Assembly (NCBI GenBank): GCA_016932835.1
Contig: JAFGCD010000090.1
Span: forward strand, 1-49,337
DNA from: Sedimentisphaerales bacterium
GTDB lineage: Bacteria; Planctomycetota; Phycisphaerae; Sedimentisphaerales; Anaerobacaceae
DNA length: 49,337 nt
Direction of reading: 5' to 3'
The notes under the pieces are model-generated. The model did not search any database, had not been told where the DNA came from, and was given only the letters and a program-made list of their open reading frames with translations. The first letter of the stretch is position 1. Each line of letters begins with the position of its first letter. Shown here in pieces: positions 7,102 through 14,835 of the stretch. A program made the translations under genes and the position numbers.

Positions 7102-9363
7102 ATGTGCGCAAAGCGCAGGAGAAAGATATCTTCGAGGTCCGGCAGGGATGCCGGGCGTAAGGGCAAGAAAGGCCCGCCGGAAGAGAAGAAAGTTGCGGTG
7201 GTTCCTGTGGGGAGTGAGGATAAGGTGACAAGAGAGGTTGCGGCCAAGCCTGTGAAGGGCTGGAGACTATGGCTGTTCCGGGGGATTGCTGTTGTCGTTG
7301 TTCCGGTTCTGGTGTTAGCCGCGATCGAGGTTGGGCTTCGCGTGGCCGGATACGGGTATCCTACGGATGCTGTAGTAAAGGTTAAGATTGGGGCGGAGCC
7401 CTATTACTGCGACAATGCAAAATTCAGTTGGCGGTTTTTCCCCCGGAATATTGCGCGTGCGTTCGATCCGTTTGCCTTTCCCGTGGATAAGGCGGACAAC
7501 ACTTATCGGATTTTCGTCTTGGGCGCTTCCGCTGCTCAGGGTGTGCCGGACGGAGCTTTCAGTTTCGGGCGATTTCTGCGGGTAATGTTGCGGGAGCGGT
7601 ATCCGGGGGTGAATTTTGAGGTAATAACAGCAGCGACGACGGCGATCAATTCACACGTCATCCTCCAGATAGCAAAGGACTGCGCCGATCGAGAGGGAGA
7701 TTTGTTCATATTATACATGGGAAACAACGAGGTTGTCGGCCCATACGGTGCGGGGACTATTTTTAGTCCGATTTCGGGCAATCTATGGCTGATTCGGGGG
7801 GATATTGCACTGAAGTCCCTGAGATTGGGGCAGTTGCTGGGCAATCTTCTGACAGCCGGCGACAGGGCTGGGCCGGCGAGTTGGCAAGGTCTGGAGATGT
7901 TCCTGGAGAAACAAGTACGGGCAGGCGATTCGTCTTTGCAGCTTGTATATGAGCATTTTCGCAGGAATCTGGATGATATAATCCGTACGGGGCTTGCCGG
8001 CGGGGCAAAGGTCATCGCCTGTACGGTCGGGAGCAATCTGGCGGATTGTCCGCCTTTTGCATCGCTGCACAGGATGGGTTTGAGTGACGAGGACTTGAGC
8101 AAGTGGGAGGAGGTCTATCGCCGGGGCAGCGAACTTGAGGGGGCGGGCAAGTATGTCGAAGCGACAGAATGTTATCTTCAAGCTGCTGAGATCGACGATG
8201 AATATGCGGCTCTGCAGTTTCGAATTGGCCGCTGCTGTGAGTTGACCGGCGACTATGAACAGGCACGGGACAGTTATATCAACGCTCGCGAATTTGACAC
8301 GCTTCGATTTCGGGCTGACAGTCGAATAAATGGTATTATTCGCGAAGTGGCGGGCGGCAGGGCCGACGGGGGCGTCCATCTTGTAGATGCGGCCGGCGTG
8401 CTTGACCGAGCCTGCGAGCATGGCATTGCAGGTGAGGATGTCTTTCATGAGCACGTTCATCTGAATTTCAAGGGCAATTATCTCCTGGCCGGGGCTGTAT
8501 TGGAGCGATTGGAACAGATACTGCCGGAGCGGGTGACGAGTCGAAAAGCGAGTGACCGGGCGTTTCCAACGGAAACTGATTGCGCCGAAAGACTGGTTTA
8601 CAGCGATTGGTCGCGATACAGAATTGCGGGTAATCTTCTCAATACCTACATCAAACGAGCGCCATTTACAAATCAGCTATATCATGCAGAGCATGTCGCC
8701 AGACTCGAAAATGAGATTGCCGGCTTCAAGGCCGGTCTTGGCGAGGGGTTTCTCAGGAAACTCTCGGAGCAGTATCTGCGTGCGATCGATGGCGATTCGA
8801 ATGACTGGTGGCTTCGGTGGAGGTATGTGGAACTGTTGTCGGGCGGGCTGGGAGATTATCAGTCGGCGGCCGAGCAGTGCAGAGTGGTGGTTGATTCGCT
8901 GCCGGGCTATGCGATGGGACACGCACAACTTGCCAGACTGTATGGCAGGGCAGGTCGAACAGATGAAGCTGTCCGGCATTATCTGGAAGCTCTGCGTTTG
9001 TCTCCGAGTGCTGATGTGCATTACAGGTTAGGCCTGACGTATCAACAGCGCAATCAGTTGGACAGAGCTGCAAAGCATTACTCAAAGGCGATTCGGTTGC
9101 AGCCGAACCATGTTGCGGCGAACGCCAATCTGGGGGCGGTTCTTTACGGGCAGGGCAAGCCGGATGAGGCAATAGGCGTTTATGAAAAGGCGCTGGTTTC
9201 TGTGCCGAATTCGGTTGACATACATTTCAATTTAGGTATTCTTTTACATAAACAGGGCCGGACAAATGAAGCGGTCAAGCAGATCGAGGAAGCCCTGCGG
9301 ATAGACCCCGGTTCGGCTGAGATACGCAGGGTATTGCAGAAAATGCGGAAGAGTGGTGGTTGA
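7102..9363 (+). CDS. Membrane-anchored SGNH-hydrolase-fold/TPR protein, copy 1
   Basis: The 753-residue protein starts with a basic, disordered N-terminus and one membrane helix (about residues 57-76), which places the rest outside the cytoplasm. An SGNH/GDSL-type fold follows: LGASAAQG supplies the probable serine (S143), MGNNE (207-210) the block III Asn, and EHVHLNFKGNY (H453) the C-terminal His. TPR-like helices (about 335-400) are inserted between block III and the His block. At least four further TPR units occupy about 590-745 with the usual A-x2-YxxALxLxP pattern. The usual Asp two residues before the catalytic His is not obvious (HVH), so activity is uncertain. The family acts on acyl or glycan esters; the target is unknown. 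A paralogue follows immediately. Confidence 0.85.
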   Translation: MCAKRRRKISSRSGRDAGRKGKKGPPEEKKVAVVPVGSEDKVTREVAAKPVKGWRLWLFRGIAVVVVPVLVLAAIEVGLRVAGYGYPTDAVVKVKIGAEPYYCDNAKFSWRFFPRNIARAFDPFAFPVDKADNTYRIFVLGASAAQGVPDGAFSFGRFLRVMLRERYPGVNFEVITAATTAINSHVILQIAKDCADREGDLFILYMGNNEVVGPYGAGTIFSPISGNLWLIRGDIALKSLRLGQLLGNLLTAGDRAGPASWQGLEMFLEKQVRAGDSSLQLVYEHFRRNLDDIIRTGLAGGAKVIACTVGSNLADCPPFASLHRMGLSDEDLSKWEEVYRRGSELEGAGKYVEATECYLQAAEIDDEYAALQFRIGRCCELTGDYEQARDSYINAREFDTLRFRADSRINGIIREVAGGRADGGVHLVDAAGVLDRACEHGIAGEDVFHEHVHLNFKGNYLLAGAVLERLEQILPERVTSRKASDRAFPTETDCAERLVYSDWSRYRIAGNLLNTYIKRAPFTNQLYHAEHVARLENEIAGFKAGLGEGFLRKLSEQYLRAIDGDSNDWWLRWRYVELLSGGLGDYQSAAEQCRVVVDSLPGYAMGHAQLARLYGRAGRTDEAVRHYLEALRLSPSADVHYRLGLTYQQRNQLDRAAKHYSKAIRLQPNHVAANANLGAVLYGQGKPDEAIGVYEKALVSVPNSVDIHFNLGILLHKQGRTNEAVKQIEEALRIDPGSAEIRRVLQKMRKSGG

Positions 9364-9446
9364 AAGGGTGTAACGCCGGGTGCGTAAGTCGGTGACGAGG
9401 TAAGCCGACGCGGACAAGAAAAAGGGGGGTAAGGGCAACAGGGCAG

Positions 9447-11711
9447 ATGGTGTCGAAACGCCGAAGAAAGGTATCTTCGGGGGGTAACGGGAATGCCCGA
9501 CACGGTAAGGGCGGGAGTAACTCGTCGGCGAGTAAAAAGGTCGTCTTGGTTTCTGCGCGGAGTGAGGATAAAGGGGCAAAAGAGGCGGCGGTCAAGCCTG
9601 TGAGCGGCTGGAAATTATGGCTGTTTCGGGGGATTGCTGTTCTGGTTGTTCCGGTTTTCGTGCTGGTTTTGATCGAAGTCGGACTTCGAGTGGCTGGTTA
9701 TGGTTATCCTGCGAATTCCATCTTGAGGACGAAAGTGGACGGCGAGGCCCGTTGGTGCGACAACGTGGAATTCTGTCGGCGTTTTTTTCCTCGCCATCTT
9801 GCGCGTGAGATGACGCCTTTTTCCATAGCAGTGGACAAACCAAAGGACACCTGCCGGATTTTTGTGCTGGGTGCATCGGCGGCGCAGGGAGTTCCGGAAA
9901 AGCCTTTCTGTTTCGGCAGAATACTGGAATCGATGCTTCGACAGCGGTATCCCGGCGTCAATTTCGAGGTTGTAACGGCTGCGATGGTGGCTGTGAACTC
10001 GCACGTTATTCTGGAGGCGGCGAAGGATTGTGCTCGTTGCGATCCGGACCTTTTCGTGGTTTATCTCGGCAACAATGAGGTTACGGGCCCTTACGGTGCG
10101 GGGACGATCTTTTCGCCGCTTTCGGGGAATCTGTCTTTGATTCGTGCGGGGGTTGCGGCTAAGGGGACGAGGCTGGGGCAATTGCTTAGCGGCCTGCTGA
10201 CGCCGAAGACCAGAGCTCAGGACATGTGGCGGGGGATGGAGATGTTTATAGATAAGCAGGTTCGCGCGGATGATGCGAGCCTTGGAATAGTGTACGGTCA
10301 TTTCGAAAAGAATGTCGAGGATATTGTGTGGTTAGGTCGCAAGGCCGGTGCGGAGGTGGTGGTGTGTACGGTTGGGAGCAATCTGAAGGATAATCCTCCT
10401 TTCGGTTCGCTGCATCGCAGTGATTTGAGCGGGGCTGAAAAGGGCAAGTGGGATGAGATTTACGAGCAGGGGACAGCGAGCGAGGCTGCTGAGGAATATG
10501 CCGAGGCGGTGGAGCTGTATCTGTCTGCGTTAGAGATAGACGGAGATTATGCGAATCTGCATTTTCGGCTCGGGCGGTGCTATTGGGCGATGGGTGAATA
10601 TGACAAGGCACATGTCAGCTATATCAAAGCGCGCGAGCTCGATACACTTCGCTTTCGAGCGGATGACCGAATCAACGCCGCTATTCGTGCGGTGGCGAGC
10701 AGGGGCGAGGATCGGGGCGTCCACCTGGTGGATTCGGTCAAAGTGTTCGCGCAGAACAGTCCCGAGGGTGTAGCCGGAGAGGAACTGTTCTACGAGCACG
10801 TTCATCTGAATTTCAGGGGCAATTATCTTTTGGCCGGGGCGGTCTTCGAGAAAGTTGAGCAACTGCTTCCGGAGCGTATCAGGCGATTGCGGTCGGAGGA
10901 TGCAGGGGTTCCGAGCCAAGCCGATTGTGCCGCGAGGCTCGCCTACACGGACTGGGACCGATACAAGATTGCCGAGGACGTTCTCGACGGTTTTATCCGA
11001 AAGCCTCCTTTTACGAATCAGCTTTATCACACTGAGCGAGTCGAGAGAATGGTTCGGGATCTTGCTGCGCTCAAGGCTAATTTGACGGATGAGGTGATTG
11101 AGCGGTCGGCCCGGCAGTATCGAGATGCAATCAGCGGCAGTAAAGACGATTGGTATCTCCACAAAAAATATGGCGTGCTTCTGGCGGAGTTTTTTGAGGA
11201 TTATCCGGGTGCGATTGAAGAGTATCGCATCGTGCAGCGGCTTATTCGGCATAGCTGGATAGGGTACAACTCGCTGGGGATCGTGCTGCATATTCAGGGT
11301 GACGTTGCCGGTGCGATTCCCCAGTTCGAGAAGGCCATACAGGCCAAGCCAAGTTGCGGGCATGCTCATTACTACTTAGGATGTTGCCGCAGCAAAATGG
11401 GTGAGGCCGACAAGGCATTGAAGCATTACCGCCTGGCGGTTCGATGGGAGCCGAACTGCATGCCGGCGTATAACAATTGGGCGGAGATTCTGGTTCGGCG
11501 GGGCGACTTGGAGGAAGCCGTTAAAGTCTTTCGCAGGGGATTGGTATTCTGTCCGGACAGTGCGATTCTCCACTGCAATATGGGCGGCTTGCTGAATCAA
11601 ATGGGTCAGCGGGATGAGGCTGTCAAAGAGCTTCGAAGGGCGCTGGAACTGGAGCCCAATTCGGCGCCAATACGCGGGGTGCTGGATAGAATGCTCGGTA
11701 ATGGCGGATGA
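9447..11711 (+). CDS. Membrane-anchored SGNH-hydrolase-fold/TPR protein, copy 2
   Basis: The 754-residue paralogue of the preceding gene has the same order: basic N-terminus, single membrane helix (about 55-75), SGNH-like core and C-terminal TPRs. The probable serine is in LGASAAQGVP, the Asn in LGNNEVTGPYGAG, and the His in YEHVHLNFRGNY. A TPR pair is again embedded in the core. Residues of the hydrolase-like core are better preserved between the two copies than the final TPRs, which suggests the same reaction with different partners. The ATG at 9447 follows a GGGCAG-type weak ribosome site. Both genes probably share a transcript. No substrate can be assigned. Confidence 0.85.
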   Translation: MVSKRRRKVSSGGNGNARHGKGGSNSSASKKVVLVSARSEDKGAKEAAVKPVSGWKLWLFRGIAVLVVPVFVLVLIEVGLRVAGYGYPANSILRTKVDGEARWCDNVEFCRRFFPRHLAREMTPFSIAVDKPKDTCRIFVLGASAAQGVPEKPFCFGRILESMLRQRYPGVNFEVVTAAMVAVNSHVILEAAKDCARCDPDLFVVYLGNNEVTGPYGAGTIFSPLSGNLSLIRAGVAAKGTRLGQLLSGLLTPKTRAQDMWRGMEMFIDKQVRADDASLGIVYGHFEKNVEDIVWLGRKAGAEVVVCTVGSNLKDNPPFGSLHRSDLSGAEKGKWDEIYEQGTASEAAEEYAEAVELYLSALEIDGDYANLHFRLGRCYWAMGEYDKAHVSYIKARELDTLRFRADDRINAAIRAVASRGEDRGVHLVDSVKVFAQNSPEGVAGEELFYEHVHLNFRGNYLLAGAVFEKVEQLLPERIRRLRSEDAGVPSQADCAARLAYTDWDRYKIAEDVLDGFIRKPPFTNQLYHTERVERMVRDLAALKANLTDEVIERSARQYRDAISGSKDDWYLHKKYGVLLAEFFEDYPGAIEEYRIVQRLIRHSWIGYNSLGIVLHIQGDVAGAIPQFEKAIQAKPSCGHAHYYLGCCRSKMGEADKALKHYRLAVRWEPNCMPAYNNWAEILVRRGDLEEAVKVFRRGLVFCPDSAILHCNMGGLLNQMGQRDEAVKELRRALELEPNSAPIRGVLDRMLGNGG

Positions 11712-11809
11712 ACCATCTAAGGGGTGGGTGTAAACGCGGGCGACAGGAGCGTTTTTGGGGCGTAAATGCGGGGGATTGGGGTAATTTTGCGGAATATTCG
11801 GGTTTGTGC

Positions 11810-11837
11810 TTGCAATATTTGTGCGAGCCCCTAAAAT
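11810..11837 (+). promoter_or_regulatory. Promoter of rpmB
   Basis: TTGCAA (11810-11815) and TAAAAT (11832-11837, one mismatch) are 16 nt apart. A leader of about 57 nt runs to the rpmB ATG. The gap from 11712 upstream holds nothing else convincing. Confidence 0.5.
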
Positions 11838-11900
11838 AACCTGCTTTACTGCGATAAGAGCAGAAGAACATAGCTGAAAGGTAAGTCAGGAGCGTTTTCG

Positions 11901-12167
11901 ATGTCCAGAGTATGTGTATTCACCGGCAAGCGGACGAAGACCGGGCAGAGTATCGCCAGGCGTGGTAAGGCGAAGTATCTCGGTGGTGTCGGTCGTAAGG
12001 TTACGGGTGTTACCAAACGCAAGTTCAAGCCCAATATACAAAAGGTTCGGGCGGTTATTGACGGTAAGATTTGCAGGGTAAAGGTTTCGGCGAAGGCAAT
12101 TCGGATGGGACTGATTGAGAAGCCGGCGAAGCGTAATTATAAGTCCGCCGAGAAGGCGACCGGCTGA
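11901..12167 (+). CDS. rpmB: 50S ribosomal protein L28
   Basis: The 88-residue basic protein begins with MSRVCVFTGKR, the conserved L28 start, and continues with KRKFKPNIQKVR, the family's central block (usually RRFxPNLQ). It binds 23S rRNA near the exit-tunnel side of the large subunit. The length is slightly above the usual 62-80 residues. It carries its own promoter (11810-11837) and is closed by an intrinsic terminator at 12202-12231, so it looks monocistronic. Only one cysteine (C5) is present, so this is not the zinc-binding CxxC version. Confidence 0.93.
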   Translation: MSRVCVFTGKRTKTGQSIARRGKAKYLGGVGRKVTGVTKRKFKPNIQKVRAVIDGKICRVKVSAKAIRMGLIEKPAKRNYKSAEKATG

Positions 12168-12201
12168 GACGACCATTTCTCAATAGATATTGTTTTTGGC
12201 G

Positions 12202-12231
12202 GCGAGGCTGGTAATTGCCTCGCTTTTTTTT
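12202..12231 (+). terminator. Intrinsic terminator after rpmB
   Basis: A 7-bp perfect stem (GCGAGGC / GCCTCGC) with an 8-nt loop is followed by eight T residues. It lies 35 nt after the rpmB stop. The gatC ribosome site (AAGGAAGA) begins only a few bases after the T-run, so gatC expression would need read-through or a promoter within or upstream of the hairpin. Confidence 0.85.
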
Positions 12232-12247
12232 GAAGGAAGATTGGGGA

Positions 12248-12556
12248 ATGGGCAAAAAGATCGACGAAGATCAAGTTCGGAAGGTCGCCAAGCTGGCCCG
12301 GCTGGAGTTGTGCGAACAGGAAGTGGAGGACTTTGCGGGGCAGTTGAGCGCGATTATCGGGTATGTCGAGAAGATGAACGAGCTTGATACGGAGGACGTT
12401 GAGCCGTTGGCGCATTGTTTGCCTGTTAGTAATGTCCTTCGCGAAGATATTGCGGGCGAATCGCTGGGCACGGAAGCTGCTTTGGCGAATGCTCCACAAT
12501 GGGACGGGGATTTCTTCAAGGTACCCAAGATACTGGACGGAGGCGGGGGGGCATAG
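12248..12556 (+). CDS. gatC: Aspartyl/glutamyl-tRNA(Asn/Gln) amidotransferase subunit C
   Basis: The 102-residue small subunit of the GatCAB complex converts Asp-tRNA(Asn) and Glu-tRNA(Gln) to the amidated forms. GatC wraps around the A-B interface. The sequence has the family's two-helix start (VRKVAKLARLEL) and the mid-section LDTEDVEPLAHCLPVSNVLREDI. The tail FFKVPKILD is conserved. The ATG at 12248 is preceded by AAGGAAGA. An upstream in-frame start at 12215 would lie inside the terminator and is rejected. It is separated from gatA by an esterase gene. Confidence 0.92.
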   Translation: MGKKIDEDQVRKVAKLARLELCEQEVEDFAGQLSAIIGYVEKMNELDTEDVEPLAHCLPVSNVLREDIAGESLGTEAALANAPQWDGDFFKVPKILDGGGGA

Positions 12557-12588
12557 AGATTAACTTTAACCAAGGAGGTATCGAGTTT

Positions 12589-13350
12589 ATGAGAACAAAT
12601 TACCTGGTAAGTCTTGTGATTGGCGGTTTGTTGTTGATTGGTTGTGCGAAGACGGAGAAGAGCGATATGAAATCTGATAAGGTCTTGCCCGGTCAGCAGC
12701 AGGCGCAGGCGTTCGAGAAGACAATAACGAAGCAGTTGGGCATCGACTATCTTCTGTATCTTCCGAAGGGGTATGGCGAAAAGGAGCAGGAGTGGCCTTT
12801 GATGATGTTCCTGCACGGCGCCGGTGAGCGAGGTGACGATCTGAATAAGGTCAAGGTTCATGGGCCGCCCAAACTGGCTGAGGGTGGTAAGGATCTGGGT
12901 TTCATTATCGTTTCGCCGCAGTGCCCGAGGGACGACTGGTGGACCGAGAAGACGGAAGTATTGATTAACCTCCTTGATGAAATCGAGGAGCGTTATGATG
13001 TTGATGCGAGCCGAGTATATCTGACGGGTCTCAGTATGGGAGGGTATGGGACGTGGACGCTCGGTTCGGCTTATCCGGAGCGTTTTGCAGCTATAGTCCC
13101 TATTTGCGGGGGCGGCAAGCGTTTTTCCGGTTGGAGGCTCAAGGATGTGCCGGTCTGGGCATTCCACGGGGGCAAGGACAATGTTGTTCCTTTGAGCGAG
13201 TCGGAAGATATGGTCAAGGCAGTCAAGCAGGCCGGCGGCGACGCGAAATTGACTGTTTACCCTGATGCGGGGCACGATTCATGGACGGCTACATACGATG
13301 ATCCGGCGCTTTATGAATGGCTGCTCGAACATCGCAAGGGCGAGAAGTAA
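12589..13350 (+). CDS. Lipoprotein esterase, alpha/beta-hydrolase fold
   Basis: The 253-residue protein has a lipoprotein signal (hydrophobic stretch ending LLIGC, cysteine at about 19). A hydrolase domain follows: FLHGAGERG oxyanion region, nucleophile elbow GLSMGGYGTW, the aspartate in HGGKDNVVP, and the histidine in GHDSW. This is the arrangement of phospholipase/carboxylesterase and dienelactone-hydrolase-like esterases often placed near carbohydrate genes. It presumably acts at the membrane outside the cytoplasm; the substrate is unknown. An optimal AAGGAGG lies 9 nt before the ATG. It sits inside the gatC-gatA interval, 15 nt before gatA, and has no evident functional link to tRNA amidation. 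Confidence 0.88.
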   Translation: MRTNYLVSLVIGGLLLIGCAKTEKSDMKSDKVLPGQQQAQAFEKTITKQLGIDYLLYLPKGYGEKEQEWPLMMFLHGAGERGDDLNKVKVHGPPKLAEGGKDLGFIIVSPQCPRDDWWTEKTEVLINLLDEIEERYDVDASRVYLTGLSMGGYGTWTLGSAYPERFAAIVPICGGGKRFSGWRLKDVPVWAFHGGKDNVVPLSESEDMVKAVKQAGGDAKLTVYPDAGHDSWTATYDDPALYEWLLEHRKGEK

Positions 13351-13365
13351 GATTGTTTTGAGTGA

Positions 13366-14832
13366 ATGGAAGACCTGACTGCAATAGAATTGCGTGAGAG
13401 GATTGCGAGGGGCGAGATAACGAGCGTTGCGGCTGTGGAGTCCGTGTTTTCGCGGATAGCCGGTCGCGATGGAGCAGTCGGTGCGTATATCAGCACGGAC
13501 CGCGAAAGAGCGATGGCGCGTGCTGCGGAGGTTGACCGCAGGATTGCAGCGGGCGAAGAGGTCGGGTTTTTGGGCGGTGTGCCGGTTGCAGTGAAGGACA
13601 ACATGTGCACGGAATGGGGGGCTACTACCTGCGGTTCGAAGATATTGGAGAATTTTCACTCGCCTTATAACGCCACTGTCGTCGAGAAGCTCATAGCTGC
13701 CGATGCGATTATCGTTGGCAAGACCAATATGGATGAATTCGCGATGGGTTCGAGTACGGAAAATTCGGGCCTGAAACGGACTGTCAATCCGTGGGATACG
13801 TGCAGAGTTCCGGGCGGCAGCAGCGGCGGCTCTGCGGCGGCAGTTGCTGCGGGGTTTTGTTATGCGGCGCTGGGCTCGGATACGGGCGGTTCTATCAGGC
13901 AGCCTGCGAGTTTCTGCTCAGTTGTGGGGCTCAAGCCTACATACGGGAGGGTGTCGCGGTACGGGCTTGTGGCTTACGGTTCGAGCCTCGACCAGATAGG
14001 GCCTCTGACGCGGACGGTGGCCGATGCGGCCCTTGTTATGGATGTCATCGCAGGGCACGATCCGGCCGACAGCACGAGTGTTGACGAGGGGATCGCCGGA
14101 GGTTGCAGCTATCTCGAAGGGATTGACAAGGGGGTAGAGAAGCTCAGGATTGGAATTGTGCCGGGTTTGACGACTGGGGCCGATGAGTCGGTGCAGCGGG
14201 CGGTTGAGGCTGCGCTCGAGGTCTATAAATCGGTCGGAGCTGAAATTGTCGAAGTCGAGATGCCTCATTCGGAGTATGCCATTGCCGCTTACTACGTCAT
14301 AGCTACTGCGGAGGCGTCGAGCAATTTGGCGCGTTACGACGGGGTGCATTACGGGTATCGAAGCACCGGGGCCGAAGATTATGTCGAGGTGTATTCCAAG
14401 TCGCGGGCCGAGGCGTTTGGGCAGGAGGTCAAGAGGCGGATAATGTTAGGGACTTACGCGCTTTCGAGCGGGTATTACGATGCCTATTATCTCAAGGCGC
14501 TGAAGGTGCGCAACCTGATACGCGGCGATTTTGCCGTCGCCTTCGAGAAGTGCGACTGTATCATGATGCCTGTTGCGCCGACGACGGCTTTCAGGATCGG
14601 AGAGAAGATCAATGACCCGCTTACGATGTATCTTTCGGATGTTTACACGATAGCGGCCAATCTGGCGGGTATTCCCGGGATGAGTATTCCTTGCGGATTC
14701 GATCATGACAATCTTCCGATAGGTCTCCAGATACTGGGCCCGACGTTCAGCGAAGGCAAACTTCTGCGCATAGGGCGGATGTATGAGAAAGAGACCGATT
14801 GGTGTCGGCGAAGGCCTTCATTTGCGGATTGA
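13366..14832 (+). CDS. gatA: Aspartyl/glutamyl-tRNA(Asn/Gln) amidotransferase subunit A
   Basis: The 488-residue amidase-signature enzyme releases ammonia from glutamine for GatB. The Ser-cisSer-Lys triad is visible: lysine in VAVKDNM, cis-serine in the Gly/Ser loop (PGGSSGGSAAAVAAG), and the acylated serine in SDTGGSIRQPA. C-terminal blocks (ALKVRNLI, MMPVAPTTAF, IPGMSIPCGF, GLQILGP) are conserved. The length is normal for GatA. It follows the inserted esterase by 15 nt and its stop is 3 nt before the gatB start, so A and B are translated from one message. Confidence 0.95.
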   Translation: MEDLTAIELRERIARGEITSVAAVESVFSRIAGRDGAVGAYISTDRERAMARAAEVDRRIAAGEEVGFLGGVPVAVKDNMCTEWGATTCGSKILENFHSPYNATVVEKLIAADAIIVGKTNMDEFAMGSSTENSGLKRTVNPWDTCRVPGGSSGGSAAAVAAGFCYAALGSDTGGSIRQPASFCSVVGLKPTYGRVSRYGLVAYGSSLDQIGPLTRTVADAALVMDVIAGHDPADSTSVDEGIAGGCSYLEGIDKGVEKLRIGIVPGLTTGADESVQRAVEAALEVYKSVGAEIVEVEMPHSEYAIAAYYVIATAEASSNLARYDGVHYGYRSTGAEDYVEVYSKSRAEAFGQEVKRRIMLGTYALSSGYYDAYYLKALKVRNLIRGDFAVAFEKCDCIMMPVAPTTAFRIGEKINDPLTMYLSDVYTIAANLAGIPGMSIPCGFDHDNLPIGLQILGPTFSEGKLLRIGRMYEKETDWCRRRPSFAD

Positions 14833-14835
14833 TGA

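Larger units (their letters stand above)
7102..11711 (+). repeat. Tandem duplication of an SGNH/TPR gene
   Basis: Two genes of 753 and 754 codons lie head to tail with an 83-nt gap. They share the start (KRRRK then SS), the LWLFRGIAV membrane helix, GASAAQGVP, the NNEV block, GPYGAGTIFSP and the EHVHLNF-GNYLLAGAV block. Divergence is greatest in the C-terminal TPRs. Confidence 0.85.

Noticed and set aside
9386..9410. GTCGG...CCGAC inverted repeat between the two SGNH/TPR genes
   Set aside because: A 5-bp stem with a 12-nt loop and no T-run is too weak to call a terminator.
11732..11756. AAACGC...GCGTTT hairpin followed by TT after the second SGNH/TPR gene
   Set aside because: The stem is only six weak pairs with an 11-nt loop and a two-base T extension, so it is not convincing as a terminator.
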